Below, in pieces: positions 1 through 7,237 of a stretch of 27,586 nt of DNA. The position numbers were made by a program, and so were the translations under genes. Source of the stretch: Clostridia bacterium (lineage in GTDB: Bacteria > Bacillota > Clostridia > Oscillospirales > Acutalibacteraceae); assembly GCA_900771085.1 (NCBI GenBank), contig CAAGMR010000019.1, forward strand, positions 1-27,586, written 5' to 3'. The notes beneath the pieces were generated by a model that did no database searches, was not told the DNA's origin, and was given only the letters and a program-made list of their open reading frames with translations. Each line of letters begins with the position of its first letter. The first letter of the stretch is position 1.

Positions 1-110
1 CAGTCTTGTTTTAATCCATATTAGGAATAAACATTTTTATCTACCCAACCTATTCTCAATACTTCTGTCTATTCAACTATAAAAATCGTAAGTATTTATG
101 GGTCTTTTGC

Positions 111-176
111 GGCTTTTTCAGAAATGCTATTATCAGTTTGCAAAACACCGAAAAAGCCTTATATTAGGGGCTTTTT
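111..176. terminator. Probable terminator hairpin(s) downstream of rlmD
   Basis: An 8-bp stem pairs AAAAAGCC (151-158) with GGCTTTTT (169-176) just beyond the 3' end of the minus-strand methyltransferase gene, giving a U-rich tail in the minus direction. A third copy, GGCTTTTTC at 111-119, can pair instead with GAAAAAGCC at 150-158, so two mutually exclusive hairpins are possible. The rest of 1-182 is AT-rich and shows no gene that I can support. Confidence 0.5.
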
Positions 177-182
177 ACACTA

Positions 183-1370
183 TCAATTATGTACTTTAGT
201 CAACAGAACAACACTCTCCACATGATTTGTGTATGGGAACATGTCGACCGGCTGGATGGCTTCTACCTTGTAGCCCTTTTTGGTGATGTACCTGAGGTCT
301 CGTGCAAGGGTTTCCGGGTTGCAGGAAACGTAGACTATCTTTGGCGGAGCCATGCGGACGCAGGCGTCGAGGAACTCGTCGGTTGAGCCTGCGCGAGGCG
401 GATCCATCATGATTACATCTACCTTTTCACCTGCGTCTGCCATTTCGGTGATAAAGCGTGTTGCATCTCCTGCGTAGAAATTTATATTCTCCACGTTGTT
501 GCGCTTGGCGTTGGAACGGGCGTCGCGAACTGCGTCGCCGTTGAGCTCAACGCCAATAACTCTGGCAGCGCCGCGAGTGGCAGCGATGATGCCAATCGTA
601 CCGGTGCCGCAGTAACTGTCAAAGAATGTTTCTTTGCCGGTGAGGCCTGCGTATTCTATTGCGGTGTTGTAGAGAATCTCGGTCTGAACCGGATTAATCT
701 GGTAGAAGGATTTGGCGGATATACGGAAAGTACATCCACAGAGTTTATCCTCGATGTATCCTTTGCCGTAGATAACCTTCTCCTGCTTTCCGAGAACGAG
801 GTTTGTACGGTAAGGGTTGATATTGTGAATGATAGTTGTTATCTCAGGGTGAAGGTTAAGAAGTGCCTTCACGAAGTTGTTTCTTGAAGGGAACATGGAT
901 GTTCCTGAGACAAGTACCACCATGATTTCCCCTGTTGTGAAGCCACGCTTAACAAGGACGTGACGAATGAAGCCACGACCGGTGTCTTCGTTGTAAGCTG
1001 TGAACTTGAAGCTGTTCATGAGCTTGCGAACGTCGGTGATTATTTCGTCTGCTATTCTGTCTTCTATCATGCAGTCATCAACCGGAACAATGTTGTGTGA
1101 ACCGGACTGGTAAACGCCTGAGATAAGCTTGCGATGACGATAATCATATGCGAAGGCTGCCTGAACCTTATTGCGATAATGAGTAGGATTTTCCATACCA
1201 ATAATAGGGTTCACCTTGCCGAAACGGCCAAGGAAACGCTCTTCTTTATTCTGTTTATACTGAAGCTGCTCGGCGTATGTCATGTTCTGAAGCTGACATC
1301 CGCCGCATTTTTTTGCCTTCGGGCAAGAATTAGGTAATTTATTAGCCAAAATTTCATACCTGCTTTTCAA
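183..1370 (-). CDS. rlmD: RlmD/RumA-type 23S rRNA (uracil-5-)-methyltransferase
   Basis: SAM-dependent methyltransferase of the TrmA/RlmD/RlmCD family, which makes 5-methyluridine in RNA. Cysteines 16, 22, 25 and 100 match the family's [4Fe-4S] ligands. DSYCGTG (251-257) is the SAM-binding loop. The DPPRAG motif and the SCNPETLARDL motif with nucleophile Cys350 complete the active site. The N-terminal TRAM RNA-binding domain common in RlmD is absent, because the cysteine cluster starts almost at residue 16. The 1370 start is TTG without an obvious ribosome-binding site. A TTG at 1349 (codon 8) sits 7 nt after AAGCAGG. A candidate promoter (TTGCAA 1402-1407, N18, TATAAA 1378-1383, reading minus) would start transcription near 1371, which also favours 1349. 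The exact target uridine (U1939, U747 or both) cannot be read from the sequence. Confidence 0.9.
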   Translation of the reverse strand: MKSRYEILANKLPNSCPKAKKCGGCQLQNMTYAEQLQYKQNKEERFLGRFGKVNPIIGMENPTHYRNKVQAAFAYDYRHRKLISGVYQSGSHNIVPVDDCMIEDRIADEIITDVRKLMNSFKFTAYNEDTGRGFIRHVLVKRGFTTGEIMVVLVSGTSMFPSRNNFVKALLNLHPEITTIIHNINPYRTNLVLGKQEKVIYGKGYIEDKLCGCTFRISAKSFYQINPVQTEILYNTAIEYAGLTGKETFFDSYCGTGTIGIIAATRGAARVIGVELNGDAVRDARSNAKRNNVENINFYAGDATRFITEMADAGEKVDVIMMDPPRAGSTDEFLDACVRMAPPKIVYVSCNPETLARDLRYITKKGYKVEAIQPVDMFPYTNHVESVVLLTKVHN

Positions 1371-1377
1371 TATTTGT

Positions 1378-1407
1378 TTATACCACTAGAGTTTAGCATA
1401 TTTGCAA
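1378..1407 (-). promoter_or_regulatory. Candidate sigma-A promoter of rlmD
   Basis: Reading minus, TTGCAA (1407-1402), an 18-nt spacer and TATAAA (1383-1378) lie just before the methyltransferase gene. Transcription would begin about 1371. Confidence 0.4.
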
Positions 1408-1411
1408 GATG

Positions 1412-1440
1412 TTGAAAAGAAAGGCAAAGTCATATAAAAT
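1412..1440 (+). promoter_or_regulatory. Candidate sigma-A promoter of the P-type-ATPase-like gene
   Basis: TTGAAA (1412-1417), a 17-nt spacer and TAAAAT (1435-1440) are followed by a strong ribosome-binding site, AGGAGGG (1459-1465), five bases before the ATG at 1471. Confidence 0.55.
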
Positions 1441-1470
1441 TATAAAGATACGTATATTAGGAGGGATAGT

Positions 1471-2979
1471 ATGTTTGAACTCGCAGAAGTTATTATTGGC
1501 GGACTTCTGCTGCTCGGCAGTTTTCTCGTGCGCTTTTCCCCGAACTATGAAGGATTCAGCTTCCTTGGCATAATGCTTATATCTCTTGCATTTATCGTCC
1601 TTTGCTTCAAGCCAATCTATGATGGCGTAAAGAAGCTTATTGAAAAAGACTGGTTTTCAAGAGAATCACTTGCTGCAATTGCCATTGTCGTGGCACTTCT
1701 TGCCGGACAGATTGAGGCTATTTCCTTTGCAATGTTCTTTTATCTTATCAATGATTTCCTCATTGATTTTATTTCAGGTAAAAACGATAACCTGTTTACC
1801 CAGCTTGACTATTTCCAGGAGGAAACTGCAACGCTTTATCGTGATGGCAAGACAGAAGAAGTCGGAGTCAGCACAATAAAAGTCGGTGACCAGATTGTAG
1901 TTGAAGAAGGAAATGTTATTCTTCTCGATGGTATCGTTACCGAAGGTACAACAACCATCGACACTTCCCTTCTTACAGGTATTGAAAGCAGTGAAAAGGT
2001 CAGCGTAGGCGACCGTGTTCATTCAGGCTCATTCGTACTTGAAGGTTCAATCCGCATAGAGGCATCCGGCGTCAGCAAGAATTCACTGATTTCTCAGATA
2101 ACAGATCTCCTTTGCGACGAAGAATCGAAAGATTCAAGTGTCACTGATTTCTGCAAGCAGTTCTCAAAGATGTTCATCTACGTCATGCTTGGTCTTGCTG
2201 TACTCGTGGCTGTTATCCCTTCACTCATTACCCACGATGCAAGCCGCTGGCTCGGAATAGCCGCCACTTTCATTCTGGTTTCACTTGCCACTGAGTTACT
2301 CACCGTAATTCCTTTAAGCTACGCTGCCGGAATCGGTATAAACTCTAAAAAAGGCATATTCGTACGTGGCGACGGAGCAATGGAAGACGCCGCACATGCA
2401 GGCACAATTATCTTCAACAAAGATGCTCTTCTCACAAACGGAGAAGCAAATGAAGAGTTTGTAGACGAGCTCAAGGCGCTCAAGGTTTCAAAGCTTGTTA
2501 TGCTTACAGATGCCGAGCGTGCAGACGCAAAAGCACTTGCTGAAGAACTCAGGATAGACGAATTCGGCGCAGGTCTCAGCGATGTTGAGAGACAGGTAGC
2601 CGTAGAAAAATATAAAGACGATATCGAAAAAGGCAAGAGTCTGATGGCCGTATCAAAAGGACTTTCAAGTCGCTCCGTTTACGCCTCTGCGGACGTAAAC
2701 GCCGGCCTTGGAGCTTTAGCTGACGGAGTTAGCCTCCGTCGCATGGACATCGCTCTCATGGCTGAAGACCCGAGTCTGATTGCATCGCTCATCCGCATTG
2801 CACGACGCACAGACAAGCTCGTCAAAGCCGAGCTCGTCCTCAGCATCGTGCTCAAAGTCGCTACGCTCGTGCTTGCCACCCTCGGCCTTGTAGGCCCGTG
2901 GGCTGCAGCCCTCGCTGCGCTCCTCATTTCGATCACTGCTATCATTGGAATTACCATCATTGATAAGCAGTCCGACTGA
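1471..2979 (+). CDS. Catalytically degenerate P1B-type ATPase-like membrane protein
   Basis: The 502-residue protein aligns by eye with heavy-metal P1B ATPases such as the CadA homologue at 21452-23338: N-terminal membrane segments, an A-domain (about 115-210), a membrane pair leading to IPLSYAAGIG, a reduced P-domain and two C-terminal membrane segments. Every catalytic motif is changed. TGE is Thr169-Gly170-Ile171. The metal-binding CPC is Leu272-Ala273-Thr274. The phosphorylated Asp of DKTGT is Asn316 in FNKDALLT. TGD is Thr346-Asp347-Ala348. GDGxND is SKGLSS (395-400). Only about 30 residues separate the DKTGT and TGD equivalents, against about 145 in the CadA homologue, so the nucleotide-binding domain is missing. 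There is no N-terminal metal-binding domain. The reading frame is intact with a strong ribosome-binding site, so it appears maintained. It cannot be a pump by the known P-type mechanism. Function unknown; a scaffold, regulatory or passive membrane role is speculation. Confidence 0.85.
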   Translation: MFELAEVIIGGLLLLGSFLVRFSPNYEGFSFLGIMLISLAFIVLCFKPIYDGVKKLIEKDWFSRESLAAIAIVVALLAGQIEAISFAMFFYLINDFLIDFISGKNDNLFTQLDYFQEETATLYRDGKTEEVGVSTIKVGDQIVVEEGNVILLDGIVTEGTTTIDTSLLTGIESSEKVSVGDRVHSGSFVLEGSIRIEASGVSKNSLISQITDLLCDEESKDSSVTDFCKQFSKMFIYVMLGLAVLVAVIPSLITHDASRWLGIAATFILVSLATELLTVIPLSYAAGIGINSKKGIFVRGDGAMEDAAHAGTIIFNKDALLTNGEANEEFVDELKALKVSKLVMLTDAERADAKALAEELRIDEFGAGLSDVERQVAVEKYKDDIEKGKSLMAVSKGLSSRSVYASADVNAGLGALADGVSLRRMDIALMAEDPSLIASLIRIARRTDKLVKAELVLSIVLKVATLVLATLGLVGPWAAALAALLISITAIIGITIIDKQSD

Positions 2980-3020
2980 TAACCGGGCAACTGGGTGCCT
3001 GAAAAAAAGCAAATATCAAC

Positions 3021-3185
3021 TTTTACTGGCAATTTGGCTGTTTTTTCAAATTTGCCAGTAAAATTAAGTCAAAAAACGCTAAAAACCTCTAAAAATGCCA
3101 GATTCAAGGCAATTTAGAGGTTTTTTCTTCGTTTTCAGCAAAAAATTACTGGCAAACGCCGAAAAAATCAACTTTTGCCAGTAAT
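3021..3185. terminator. Bidirectional terminator region with nested inverted repeats
   Basis: Between two convergent genes lie three hairpins in a row. The outer two use the same ten-base core, TTACTGGCAA: arms 3021-3032 with 3052-3063, and 3145-3156 with 3174-3185. The central one pairs AACCTCTAAA (3084-3093) with TTTAGAGGTT (3113-3122), extended inward with a small bulge, and runs into six T on the plus strand and A-rich sequence on the other. The central hairpin is a good bidirectional intrinsic terminator. The outer pairs may be accessory. Confidence 0.7.
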
Positions 3186-3211
3186 CGGTCACAAATTTAT
3201 ATTTTCATTTA

Positions 3212-4891
3212 TTATTTCTTTCCGAAGATACCGCCGAGAATACCGCGGCCAATAGCGGAACCGAGGTTGCCACCAATCTTCTTGCCGAAGTCGCCTGCAA
3301 CAGCCTTACCAACTGTCTGACCGATTTCACGGCCAACTGTTGTACCTGTTGTGGAAGCCATGCTCTTAACGAACTTCTGCTTGTCTTTCTTCTTCTGTTC
3401 CTCTTCCTTGAGACGAGCCTTCTCAGCTGCAAGAGCTTCTTTTTCTGCAGCCTTCTGAGCAGCAATAGCCTCGCGCTCACGCTGCTTTTCTGCAGCTGCT
3501 ATTTCCTTTTCGCGAGCTTTTTCAGCTGCAGCCTCATCCTTAAGTCTCTGTTTCTCCTCTGCTACAGCAAGTTTCTGAGCTTCAAGTGCCTCGGCATCAG
3601 CAATAGACTTTCTTTCAAGGAACTCATAAGCGGAGTCACGGTCTACGAAGCTTGAATACTTCATGTAAAGATTGCTCTGCTTAATCTTCATGTCGCGCTC
3701 TTCATCTGTGATAGTTGCGTTTCCGCACTGTGGAGGAAGAATAATGCAACGTTCTGCAATTGTTGGAATACCCTTTTCATCAAGAACTGAAACAAGAGCT
3801 TCGCCTGTTGCAAGGTTCTGAAGAGTTTCATATGTATCAAATTCCGGGTTCTCACGGAATGACATAGCTGCAGCTTTAACAGCCTTCTGCTCTGCAGGAG
3901 TGTATGCACGAAGAGCGTGCTGAACCTTGTTACCAAGCTGAGCAAGAACACCGCCCGGGATGTCATTTGGAGACTGGGTAATAAAGTAAATGCCTACACC
4001 CTTTGAACGGATAAGTTTTACTACCTGTTCAACCTTTGAAAGAAGAGCCTTGGATGCGTCTTCGAAAAGAAGGTGAGCTTCATCGAAGAAGAATACCATT
4101 CTTGGCTTATCAAGGTCACCTACTTCAGGAAGTGTCTCATAAAGCTCTGAGAGCATCCAGAGAAGGAATGTACCATACATGATTGGGCTCTGGAAGAGTT
4201 CCTGGCAATCAAGGATGTTAACCATGCCTTTGCCGTTGAAATCAGTAGTAATCCAGTCTCTGATATCAAGAGCAGGCTCGCCAAAGAACTGGTCGCCGCC
4301 GTTGGCCTCAAGTGCAACTACTGAACGAACAATCGCAGCGATAGACTGTGGGCTCATGTTACCGTAAGTTGCTGAATATTCCTTGGCATTCTCTCCTGCA
4401 TACTTAAGCATGGAGCGAAGGTCCTTGGTATCGATGAGAAGAAGTCCTTCGTCATCTGCAATCTTGAATACGCATGTAAGAACTGCTTCCTGAGTTGCAT
4501 TGAGTCCGAGAATACGGCTCATGAGGAGAGGTCCCATCTCTGAAACTGTTGTACGGAGTGGAAGACCATTCTTGGCATAAACATCCCAGAATGTTACAGG
4601 GCAGCTGTGGAAGTTAAAGCCTTCCGGTGCAAGACCCATTTCTTCGATTCTCTTTCCTACCCAGCCTTCAGGATCGCCGGGTGTACACATGCCTGCAAGG
4701 TCTCCCTTGACATCGGCGAGGAATACGGGAACACCACAGTCACTGAAAGACTCTGCCATTGTTCTGAGTGTGGTAGTTTTACCTGTACCGGTTGCACCGG
4801 TAATGAATCCGTGACGGTTTGCCATCTTAGGATGAATACAAACCTTATGCTGGCTGTCTCCGCCAATCCAGATCATGTTCTCGTTGTACAT
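3212..4891 (-). CDS. HerA/VirB4-like ATPase of the DUF853 (YjgR) family
   Basis: The 559-residue protein carries a Walker A motif, GATGTGKT (32-39), and a Walker B motif, MVFFFDEAH (265-273). It belongs to the additional-strand (ASCE) P-loop ATPases related to HerA, FtsK and VirB4. Residues from about 425 to 520 are very rich in Ala, Glu and Lys in a heptad-like pattern, consistent with a long coiled coil. The last 45 or so residues are Gly-rich with GREIGQ, GKAVAG and GRGILGGIFGKK, a tail typical of DUF853 proteins. The cellular role of this family is poorly defined; DNA translocation or protein export have been suggested by analogy only. It is monocistronic and diverges from the PurF paralogue. 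The ribosome-binding site is a weak GAGG before the ATG. Confidence 0.88.
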   Translation of the reverse strand: MYNENMIWIGGDSQHKVCIHPKMANRHGFITGATGTGKTTTLRTMAESFSDCGVPVFLADVKGDLAGMCTPGDPEGWVGKRIEEMGLAPEGFNFHSCPVTFWDVYAKNGLPLRTTVSEMGPLLMSRILGLNATQEAVLTCVFKIADDEGLLLIDTKDLRSMLKYAGENAKEYSATYGNMSPQSIAAIVRSVVALEANGGDQFFGEPALDIRDWITTDFNGKGMVNILDCQELFQSPIMYGTFLLWMLSELYETLPEVGDLDKPRMVFFFDEAHLLFEDASKALLSKVEQVVKLIRSKGVGIYFITQSPNDIPGGVLAQLGNKVQHALRAYTPAEQKAVKAAAMSFRENPEFDTYETLQNLATGEALVSVLDEKGIPTIAERCIILPPQCGNATITDEERDMKIKQSNLYMKYSSFVDRDSAYEFLERKSIADAEALEAQKLAVAEEKQRLKDEAAAEKAREKEIAAAEKQREREAIAAQKAAEKEALAAEKARLKEEEQKKKDKQKFVKSMASTTGTTVGREIGQTVGKAVAGDFGKKIGGNLGSAIGRGILGGIFGKK

Positions 4892-4956
4892 AAAAAAACC
4901 TCGTCTCTTTATTTTTAATTCTTTTTAAGCGTAACACAATAAACGAATAAAAACCA

Positions 4957-4985
4957 TTAAAAATATGGACATGCCATGTTATAAT
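4957..4985 (+). promoter_or_regulatory. Candidate sigma-A promoter of the PurF paralogue
   Basis: TTAAAA (4957-4962), 17 nt and TATAAT (4980-4985). The -10 is preceded by TGT, giving the extended form TGnTATAAT. A short dyad, ACATG-C-CATGT (4969-4979), overlaps the spacer. Confidence 0.6.
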
Positions 4986-5016
4986 GTTCGCGTAATTTTA
5001 TTTTAGAGGTGTAACT

Positions 5017-6435
5017 ATGGGCGCATTTTTCGGTGTAGCTTCTGAAAAGAACTGTAACTTCGATTTATTCTTTGGGACCGACTATCATTCTCACCTTGGC
5101 ACAAGACGTGCCGGTATGGCTGTTTTCGGCGAAGACGGTTTCAGAAAATCCATCCACAACATTGAGAACACTCCGTTCCGCACACGTTTTACTGCGGACC
5201 TTGACGAACTCTCAGGTACAATGGGCATCGGATGTATTTCCGACTATGAGGCTCAGCCTATTCTCGTCCGTTCTCATCACGGATCATTTGCAATAACTAC
5301 TGTCAGCAAGATCAACAATGCTGAAGAGCTTGCTGCAGAAATCATAAAAGACAACGTTCATTTCTTTGAAATGAGCAACGGTGAAATCAACTCAACAGAG
5401 CTTGTTGCAGCTCTCATTAACCAGAAGGAAAACTTCATTGAAGGCATTCAGTATGCCCTCGAAAAAGTTGATGGTTCTCTTTCTATTCTCATCCTTACTC
5501 CAAACGGCATCTATGCCGCTCGCGACAAGATGGGCAGAACCCCTGTAATTCTGGGCAAAAAAGAAGACGCTATCTGCGCCTGCTTTGAAAGTTATTCATT
5601 CCTGAATCTCGGTTACCAGACTCTCCGTGAGCTTGGACCGGGAGAAGTAGTTGTATTTGACTCGAAGTCTGTTAAGTCACTCGTTCACCCTGGCGACAAG
5701 ATGAAAATCTGCACATTCCTCTGGGTTTACTATGGCTATCCTTCAGCTACATATGAAGGTGTAAATGTAGAAGCTATGAGATACAAATGCGGTGAGTTCC
5801 TCGCAAAGCGAGACCGTGAAAACGGTCTTGTAAATGCCGACCTCGTTGCAGGTGTACCTGACTCAGGTACAGCGCACGCTGTCGGCTATGCCAACGAATC
5901 AGGCATTCCATTCTCCCGTCCGTTTATCAAGTACACTCCTACATGGCCTCGTTCATTCATGCCTGTATTCCAGGAGCAGCGCAACCTTGTTGCACGCATG
6001 AAGCTTCTCCCTGTACGTGAACTCATCGAGGGCAAGAGCCTTCTTCTCATCGATGACTCTATCGTTCGCGGAACACAGCTTCGTGAGACTGCAGAATACC
6101 TCTATGAAAGCGGTGCAAAGGAAGTTCATATCCGACCTGCCTGCCCTCCGCTTCTCTTCGGCTGCAAGTACCTCAATTTCTCACGCTCAAGATCTGAGAT
6201 GGAACTTATCGGCAGAAGAATGATTAATAAATTAGAGGGCCGCGAAGTTACTGACATGGAAACCCTGTCAGTCTACGCAGACCCTACTACTAAACAATAT
6301 GAAAATATGCTTGAAGCCATCCGCGAGGATATGGGCTTCACATCTCTCCGTTACCACAGACTTGACGACCTTCTCGAGTCAGTAGACATTGACTCCGACA
6401 AACTCTGCACATACTGCTGGAACGGAAAAGAATAA
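5017..6435 (+). CDS. PurF-like amidophosphoribosyltransferase paralogue with inactivated glutaminase domain
   Basis: The 472 residues follow the PurF layout: an N-terminal class II amidotransferase fold, then a type I phosphoribosyltransferase. The PRPP-binding loop is intact (LLLIDDSIVRGTQ, with Asp346-Asp347), as are the four cysteines expected for the Bacillus-type [4Fe-4S] cluster (232, 383, 464, 467). The amidotransferase nucleophile, normally Cys right after the initiator Met, is absent: the protein begins MGAFFGVAS. Other catalytic positions by alignment with E. coli PurF are also replaced: Arg73 by Ser75, Asn101-Gly102 by Val96-Ser97, Asp127 by Ser126. The start is firm (GAGGTG a few bases upstream, no upstream alternative). 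Expected consequence: no glutamine hydrolysis, leaving ammonia-dependent transfer or a different acceptor or role. Annotation pipelines would call it amidophosphoribosyltransferase; I would not name it purF. Confidence 0.85.
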   Translation: MGAFFGVASEKNCNFDLFFGTDYHSHLGTRRAGMAVFGEDGFRKSIHNIENTPFRTRFTADLDELSGTMGIGCISDYEAQPILVRSHHGSFAITTVSKINNAEELAAEIIKDNVHFFEMSNGEINSTELVAALINQKENFIEGIQYALEKVDGSLSILILTPNGIYAARDKMGRTPVILGKKEDAICACFESYSFLNLGYQTLRELGPGEVVVFDSKSVKSLVHPGDKMKICTFLWVYYGYPSATYEGVNVEAMRYKCGEFLAKRDRENGLVNADLVAGVPDSGTAHAVGYANESGIPFSRPFIKYTPTWPRSFMPVFQEQRNLVARMKLLPVRELIEGKSLLLIDDSIVRGTQLRETAEYLYESGAKEVHIRPACPPLLFGCKYLNFSRSRSEMELIGRRMINKLEGREVTDMETLSVYADPTTKQYENMLEAIREDMGFTSLRYHRLDDLLESVDIDSDKLCTYCWNGKE

Positions 6436-6438
6436 GAT

Positions 6439-7140
6439 TTATCTTGCTGCGTCTACAAAAGCCTTGAACAGTTTTTGGGACGCAGTATTAACCTTATAGT
6501 CAAATTCCGGATGCCACTGAACGCAAAGGAAGAACTTTTTGTTCGGGATACTAACTGCTTCAATGATGCCATCTTCTGCTACAGCCTCAACCTTGAGAGT
6601 GTCCGCAAGATCTTTGATAGCCTGATGGTGGTAGCTGTTAACTCCCATTTCACCCGCTCCGACGATGCTTGCAAGCAAGCCGTCCGGCTCAACGTTTACG
6701 TTATGAATGATACGGTTGTATGGCTTCTTCATGAGGTGATTAACTTCAGATGGAACCTCAGTCGGGATATCCTGATAAAGAGTTCCGCCAAGTGCGGCAT
6801 TGATAAACTGAATGCCACGGCAGATACCGAGAACCGGCTTGTTCTGGAACAGAGCTTCGCGAAGAAGAACATCTTCCATCTCATCGAGTTCAGGAGATGT
6901 TTCTCCCAGGTCGAAAATCGGTTCTTCGTCATATACAGCCGGTGAAACATCCTGACCACCGGGAATGACTATTCCTGAGCAGAGATTAACAAGTCTGCTT
7001 ATTACTACAGAATCTGTTGTAAGCGGAAGCATCATTGGTGCGCCGCCAACTGATTCGATTGCTTTCATATAACCCGGCAGCATCCAATAACTGTCTCTGC
7101 CGACATCTACTAATGGTAAAATACCTATTAATGGTTTCAT
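6439..7140 (-). CDS. Class I glutamine-amidotransferase-like hydrolase (peptidase C26, gamma-glutamyl-GABA hydrolase family)
   Basis: The 233-residue protein has the class I amidotransferase triad: nucleophile Cys107 in GICRGIQ, and His210 with Glu212 in QWHPE. The arrangement GTLYQDIP shortly after the nucleophile is characteristic of the PuuD/C26 gamma-glutamyl hydrolases, which cleave gamma-glutamyl amides such as gamma-glutamyl-GABA. The substrate here cannot be assigned. A GGAGG site lies 7 nt before the ATG, and reading minus an extended -10 (TGATATAAT, ending at 7171) lies upstream. It converges with the PurF paralogue: the two stop codons are 3 bp apart with no terminator between. Confidence 0.88.
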   Translation of the reverse strand: MKPLIGILPLVDVGRDSYWMLPGYMKAIESVGGAPMMLPLTTDSVVISRLVNLCSGIVIPGGQDVSPAVYDEEPIFDLGETSPELDEMEDVLLREALFQNKPVLGICRGIQFINAALGGTLYQDIPTEVPSEVNHLMKKPYNRIIHNVNVEPDGLLASIVGAGEMGVNSYHHQAIKDLADTLKVEAVAEDGIIEAVSIPNKKFFLCVQWHPEFDYKVNTASQKLFKAFVDAAR

Positions 7141-7237
7141 TCCCGCGCCTCCATTATCATTAGTGTGTTAATTATATCACAGTCACAATGAATGTGTGAT
7201 AGATTCTTTCAAATTATATTAAAAAGAGGTGAATTCA

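Noticed and set aside
2319..3032. Several minus-strand open frames opposite the P-type-ATPase-like gene
   Set aside because: Low-complexity Ser/Ala/Arg-rich translations without ribosome-binding sites; shadows of the plus-strand gene.
4969..4979. ACATG-C-CATGT dyad in the PurF paralogue promoter as a purine operator
   Set aside because: Too short, and does not resemble the PurR PurBox; left only as a note in the promoter entry.
7176..7200. ATCACA...TGTGAT imperfect dyad between the C26 hydrolase and the acyltransferase
   Set aside because: Six-base arms 13 bp apart in AT-rich sequence are expected by chance; CRP-like sites are not supported by other evidence here.
7229..7237. GTG start nine bases upstream for the acyltransferase
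   Set aside because: The GTG is part of the AGAGGTG ribosome-binding site itself; the TTG at 7238 has the right spacing.
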